Assembly: GCA_900547345.1 (NCBI GenBank)
Contig: URGG01000002.1
Coordinates: 1-58,796 of the forward strand
Direction: 5' to 3'
DNA: 58,796 bases
Origin: an uncultured Collinsella sp.
GTDB lineage: Bacteria; Actinomycetota; Coriobacteriia; Coriobacteriales; Coriobacteriaceae
In this document: positions 58,285-58,796 of the stretch, one piece after another
Numbering within the stretch: the first letter of the stretch is position 1
How the letters are laid out: every line of letters starts with the position of its first letter
Translations under genes and position numbers: made by a program
Notes under the pieces: model-generated
The model's database searches: none
Seen by the model: the letters and a program-made list of their open reading frames with translations, nothing else
Told to the model about the DNA's origin: nothing

Positions 58285-58796
58285 TGGCCCGGGCAAAGCG
58301 CAAGAAGAGCGGCGCAACTTTCGGCAGTCGCACCGACGTCGGCTGCGTGCGCGAGCACAACGAGGACTCGCTGGCCGTTGCCCCGCCACTGTACGTGGTG
58401 TGCGACGGCATGGGCGGCCACGCCGCGGGGGAAGTGGCCTCGGAAATCGCCGTGGACGTCATCTGCGACCGCGCGCCGGCGCACCCCGATGCCTCGGCTT
58501 TGGGACAGGCCGTGGAAGAGGCGAACCTCGCCATCATCCGCGCCGCCCGCGAGGGCGTCGGCCGCGCCGGCATGGGCTGCACCTGCACCGCCGCTATGCT
58601 GGAGAAGGACAAGCTCGTCATCGCCCAGGTGGGCGACTCGCGCGCCTACCTTTTGCATAAGGGGCAGATGCAGCAGCTCACCCGCGACCACTCGCTTGTG
58701 GCCGACCTTATTGAGGCCGGGCAAATTACTGAGGCCGAGGCCCGCGTTCACGGCGCCGTATATCATCGTGGCGTCAAAGGGGTCCTCCGCCGCGAC
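58284..58796 (+). CDS. PP2C-type Ser/Thr phosphatase, 3' end outside window
   Basis: 171 codons visible. Motifs: DVGCVREHNEDS, VVCDGMGGHAAGE, GMGCTCTAAML and VGDSRAYLLHKGQ with the metal-binding Asp residues. It is the expected counterpart of a PknB-type kinase (PstP-like). Overlaps fhaB by 1 bp. From codon 157 on (after TEAEARVH) the sequence stops resembling the family, where HPxRxVITRALG would be expected; see findings. Confidence 0.85.
   Translation, partial: MARAKRKKSGATFGSRTDVGCVREHNEDSLAVAPPLYVVCDGMGGHAAGEVASEIAVDVICDRAPAHPDASALGQAVEEANLAIIRAAREGVGRAGMGCTCTAAMLEKDKLVIAQVGDSRAYLLHKGQMQQLTRDHSLVADLIEAGQITEAEARVHGAVYHRGVKGVLRRD

Overview
The window reads as the replication-origin region of a high-GC actinobacterium of the class Coriobacteriia, most like Collinsella. 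The evidence is gene order and protein style, not a database search. A leftward block (ATPase/winged-helix gene, dnaA, dnaN, recF, dciA-like, gyrB, gyrA) diverges from a rightward block (rpmH, rnpA, yidD, yidC, jag, rsmG, parA, parB). The strand switch at 10,898-11,242 is the best oriC candidate, and three perfect parS sites lie between rsmG and parA.

Layout. 1-11 kb: gyrase, clamp, recF, dnaA and an unusual GHKL-ATPase gene between dnaA and the origin. 11-16.3 kb: ribosomal protein L34, RNase P protein, membrane insertion, and chromosome segregation. 16.4-23.4 kb: rlmN, ddl, a DinG-type helicase with an exonuclease domain, and a convergent PafBC-like WYL regulator pair. 23.6-30.5 kb: a membrane-bound degenerate M28 peptidase split by a huge acidic region, and a thioester/Cna-B adhesin with an LPATG anchor. 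30.8-46 kb: tRNA-Gly, purB, a Tat lipoprotein, a two-component system, purC, an M29 aminopeptidase, tRNA-Lys, a GH5-like protein, rsmI, metG, rsmA, tatD and tRNA-Leu.

From about 46.1 kb, just after tRNA-Leu, codon choice becomes visibly more C-ending and the content more accessory: a Fic protein, two copies of a type I toxin-antitoxin-like RNA locus, inverted repeat arrays, a sortase-type surface protein, an amino-acid ABC transporter, a PspA/TPM-like/USP/ABC1-kinase stress cluster, then FhaA, FhaB and a PP2C phosphatase. The last three usually head the actinobacterial cell-wall/Ser-Thr kinase locus. Either an island begins at tRNA-Leu or two contigs were joined there; the sequence alone does not decide.

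The least ordinary items are: the GHKL/winged-helix gene at oriC; a DnaA with an altered DNA-recognition signature beside variant boxes; tRNA-tail repeat elements downstream of two tRNAs; an array of eight alternately inverted 14-15 bp motifs at 40 kb and a second inverted array at 47.2 kb; and the holin-like toxin with its overlapping RNA.
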